Source: JASFTV01 sp050050615 (lineage in GTDB: Bacteria > Desulfobacterota > DSM-4660 > Desulfatiglandales > HGW-15). Taken from it: a stretch of DNA of 6,987 bases. Position 1 is the stretch's first letter; each line of letters begins with the position of its first letter. The stretch spans positions 1 to 6,987 of the forward strand of contig JASFTV010000176.1 of assembly GCA_050050615.1 (NCBI GenBank), read 5' to 3'. The notes beneath the pieces are model-generated. The model was not told where the DNA came from, did no database searches, and saw only the letters and a list, made by a program, of their open reading frames with translations. Shown one piece after another: positions 5,269 to 6,987 of the stretch. The position numbers and the translations under genes are program-made.

Positions 5269-6963
5269 ATGGGCTACGACGACAAGCCATGGCTCAACGC
5301 CTACGATCCGGGTGTCAGCGAGGAAATCAAAGTTCCTGACATCTCCCTGGTGGACTGCTTTGATGAGACTTTCGGGAAGTTTCCAGAAAGACCGGCCCTT
5401 CACTTTTTGGGTAAGACCCTCACCTACAATACGCTCGCGGGATATGCGAACCGTTTTGCTACAGCGCTCGCGCACAATGGCTGTCGCCAAGGTGATGTGG
5501 TCGGGATCAATCTCCCGAATATTCCCCAGTATCTCATTGCTCAGGTGGGGTCTCTAAAGGCCGGCTGTGCAACCTCTGGTATATCACCTCTTTTAACACC
5601 CAGCGAAATGGCCTACCAGCTCAATGATTGCAAGACCAAAGCGCTGGTGACCCTTGACGCCATATTTGAACATCGGCTTTTGAGCATCATTGAACAGTTG
5701 CCCCACCTCGAGGTCGTGTATGTGACAGGCATCCTCGACTTTCTATCCAGGGTCAGAAGATTCTTGGCGAGAGTTCTAAAAAAGGTTCCTACCGGACGGA
5801 TCACGCCTTTGGCCGACAAGAAGGTCCTCCTGTTTATGGATGTTCTTAAGCGTTATCCTGATCAGGGGCCCGGCCTCGAGGTCGGGCCCGAGGATTTCTG
5901 TCTCATTCAATATACCGGAGGCACAACAGGGGTCCCAAAAGGAACCATTCTCACCCACCAGAACATCGTGGCCAACGTGACCCAGGTGGATGAATGGTGC
6001 AAGCCGGAAAAGGGCAAAGAGGTTCTCCTGTCTTGCTTCCCATTTTTTCACCTGGCAGGGCTCGCATTGGGCCTGGTTGGCCTTGCATCGGGCGGTACCC
6101 AAGTGCTCATTCCCGACCCAAGGAATACGAAACATATCGTCACGGAACTTGATCGTTACCGCCCAACTATTTTGGTCAACGTGCCTTCGCTTTATTTGAT
6201 GCTTCTGGACGAGCCGGGTTTCAAGAAGCTTGATTTCTCAAACTTGAAATTCTGCATATCCGGGGCTTCACCTTTTCCGGTGGACGGAATCAGGGCTCTT
6301 GAAAGCGTTGTAGGTACAAACAAACTCATTGAGGTCTACGGGATGACGGAAACGAGTCCCATCATCACCATGAATCCTAGAAGGGGAAAAAAGAAGATCG
6401 GTACGGTCGGGCTTCCTGTCCAGAGCACGCGGGTGAAGCTGGTGGATCTGGAGACCGAAACTCGGGAAGTTCCTGTGGGAGACGAAGGGGAACTTATCGT
6501 GCAGGGACCTCAGGTCATGAAAGGGTATCTTAGCAGGCCGGATGAGACCGAAATTGCCCTGAAGGAATTCCAAGGTGAGCGCTGGCTCTATACGGGCGAT
6601 GTGGCCCTCATGGATGAAGAGGGATACTTTACGATTGTAGATCGGTCAAAGGACATGGTGAACGTCGCCGGGTTCAAGGTCTTTTCACGGGAGGTGGAGG
6701 AGAAGCTTCACGACCATCCAGCCATAGAGCTTTGTGCCATCATTGGGGTGCCGAACCCGAAAAGACCAGGTAGCGAAATGGTCAAATTGGTGGTTCAGCT
6801 TGCTCAGCCTTATCGCGGCAGGAATGAAGAGGAGGTCAAAGAGGACATTATTGCATTTGCCAGGGAGAAGCTATCCCCTTACAAAGTCCCCAAGATCATC
6901 CAGTTCATGGAAAGATTGCCCTTAACCCCGGTGGGGAAGGTGGATAAAAAAGCGCTACGGTGA
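5269..6963 (+). CDS. Long-chain-type acyl-CoA synthetase (AMP-forming, FadD-like)
   Basis: A 564-residue adenylate-forming ligase that activates a carboxylic acid with ATP and CoA to acyl-CoA, AMP and pyrophosphate; cytoplasmic or loosely membrane-associated. The phosphate-binding motif YTGGTTGVPKG is at 215-225, the YGMTE adenine/acyl motif at 357-361, and the TGD ribose-contact Asp is Asp444. The hinge region VDRSKD is at 457-462, and the C-terminal catalytic Lys is Lys557 in PLTPVGK. All key residues are present and the length is usual for FadD-like enzymes, so it should be active. After the hinge it reads GFKVFSREVEE rather than the commoner GFNVYPxEIE, which may mark a subgroup. It lies 126 nt after dehydrogenase 2, across the heptamer repeat, so it may be co-transcribed or separately controlled. 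It would supply the CoA thioester that the other enzymes degrade. The chain length or ring nature of the acid cannot be read from sequence. Confidence 0.93.
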   Translation: MGYDDKPWLNAYDPGVSEEIKVPDISLVDCFDETFGKFPERPALHFLGKTLTYNTLAGYANRFATALAHNGCRQGDVVGINLPNIPQYLIAQVGSLKAGCATSGISPLLTPSEMAYQLNDCKTKALVTLDAIFEHRLLSIIEQLPHLEVVYVTGILDFLSRVRRFLARVLKKVPTGRITPLADKKVLLFMDVLKRYPDQGPGLEVGPEDFCLIQYTGGTTGVPKGTILTHQNIVANVTQVDEWCKPEKGKEVLLSCFPFFHLAGLALGLVGLASGGTQVLIPDPRNTKHIVTELDRYRPTILVNVPSLYLMLLDEPGFKKLDFSNLKFCISGASPFPVDGIRALESVVGTNKLIEVYGMTETSPIITMNPRRGKKKIGTVGLPVQSTRVKLVDLETETREVPVGDEGELIVQGPQVMKGYLSRPDETEIALKEFQGERWLYTGDVALMDEEGYFTIVDRSKDMVNVAGFKVFSREVEEKLHDHPAIELCAIIGVPNPKRPGSEMVKLVVQLAQPYRGRNEEEVKEDIIAFAREKLSPYKVPKIIQFMERLPLTPVGKVDKKALR

Positions 6964-6987
6964 GACTTTTCTAGAAAGCATCAGCCT

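Noticed and set aside
6968..6977. Palindrome TTTCTAGAAA after the acyl-CoA synthetase
   Set aside because: It is too short and AT-rich to be a terminator, and the window ends 10 nt later, so its context cannot be judged.

Overview
The window reads as part of a bacterial acyl-CoA catabolism cluster, with every gene on the + strand. In order it holds: the 3' part of a (3R)-hydroxyacyl-CoA dehydrogenase fused to an SCP2 lipid-binding domain, an SCP2-type thiolase, a small unrecognised protein, two dissimilar acyl-CoA dehydrogenases, and a long-chain-type acyl-CoA synthetase. There is no rRNA, tRNA, CRISPR, transposase or phage gene. GC content is moderate. The gene set (several acyl-CoA dehydrogenases, SCP2-thiolase, FadD-like ligase) and the short-period inverted repeats in the gaps fit an anaerobic fatty- or aromatic-acid degrader such as a Desulfobacterota (former Deltaproteobacteria) member. 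That assignment is an inference of low to moderate confidence.

Layout: 1-939 dehydrogenase-SCP2 fusion, entering from the left edge. 940-1170 is a 231-nt gap filled by a composite inverted repeat with 8-nt periodic arms. 1171-2382 is the thiolase. 2463-2816 is the small protein, whose stop codon directly abuts the start of acyl-CoA dehydrogenase 1 (2817-3962). Two back-to-back hairpins span the junction to acyl-CoA dehydrogenase 2 (4000-5142). 5143-5268 is a gap dominated by an inverted array of 7-nt ATTGA-type repeats. 5269-6963 is the acyl-CoA synthetase.

Together the proteins can activate an acid to its CoA thioester, desaturate it, oxidise a 3-hydroxyacyl-CoA of R configuration and cleave the 3-ketoacyl-CoA. 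The hydratase step and the electron-transfer flavoprotein are not in the window. SCP2 domains, an HDCF-type thiolase and an MFE-2-like dehydrogenase are typical of pathways for bulky, branched or ring-bearing acyl chains, so a substrate other than plain straight-chain fatty acid is plausible.

The most notable point is acyl-CoA dehydrogenase 1. It keeps the overall fold signature but lacks the TEPxxGSD flavin motif, and by ungapped alignment has Ala where the usual catalytic Glu sits. It has an Asp at residue 92, close to the position of the catalytic Asp91 reported for cyclohex-1-ene-1-carboxyl-CoA dehydrogenase. Either it has an unusual active site, or it is the degenerate half of a heteromer with dehydrogenase 2, as in actinobacterial steroid side-chain enzymes. 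The small protein at 2463-2816 and the two repeat islands are the other items worth a second look.
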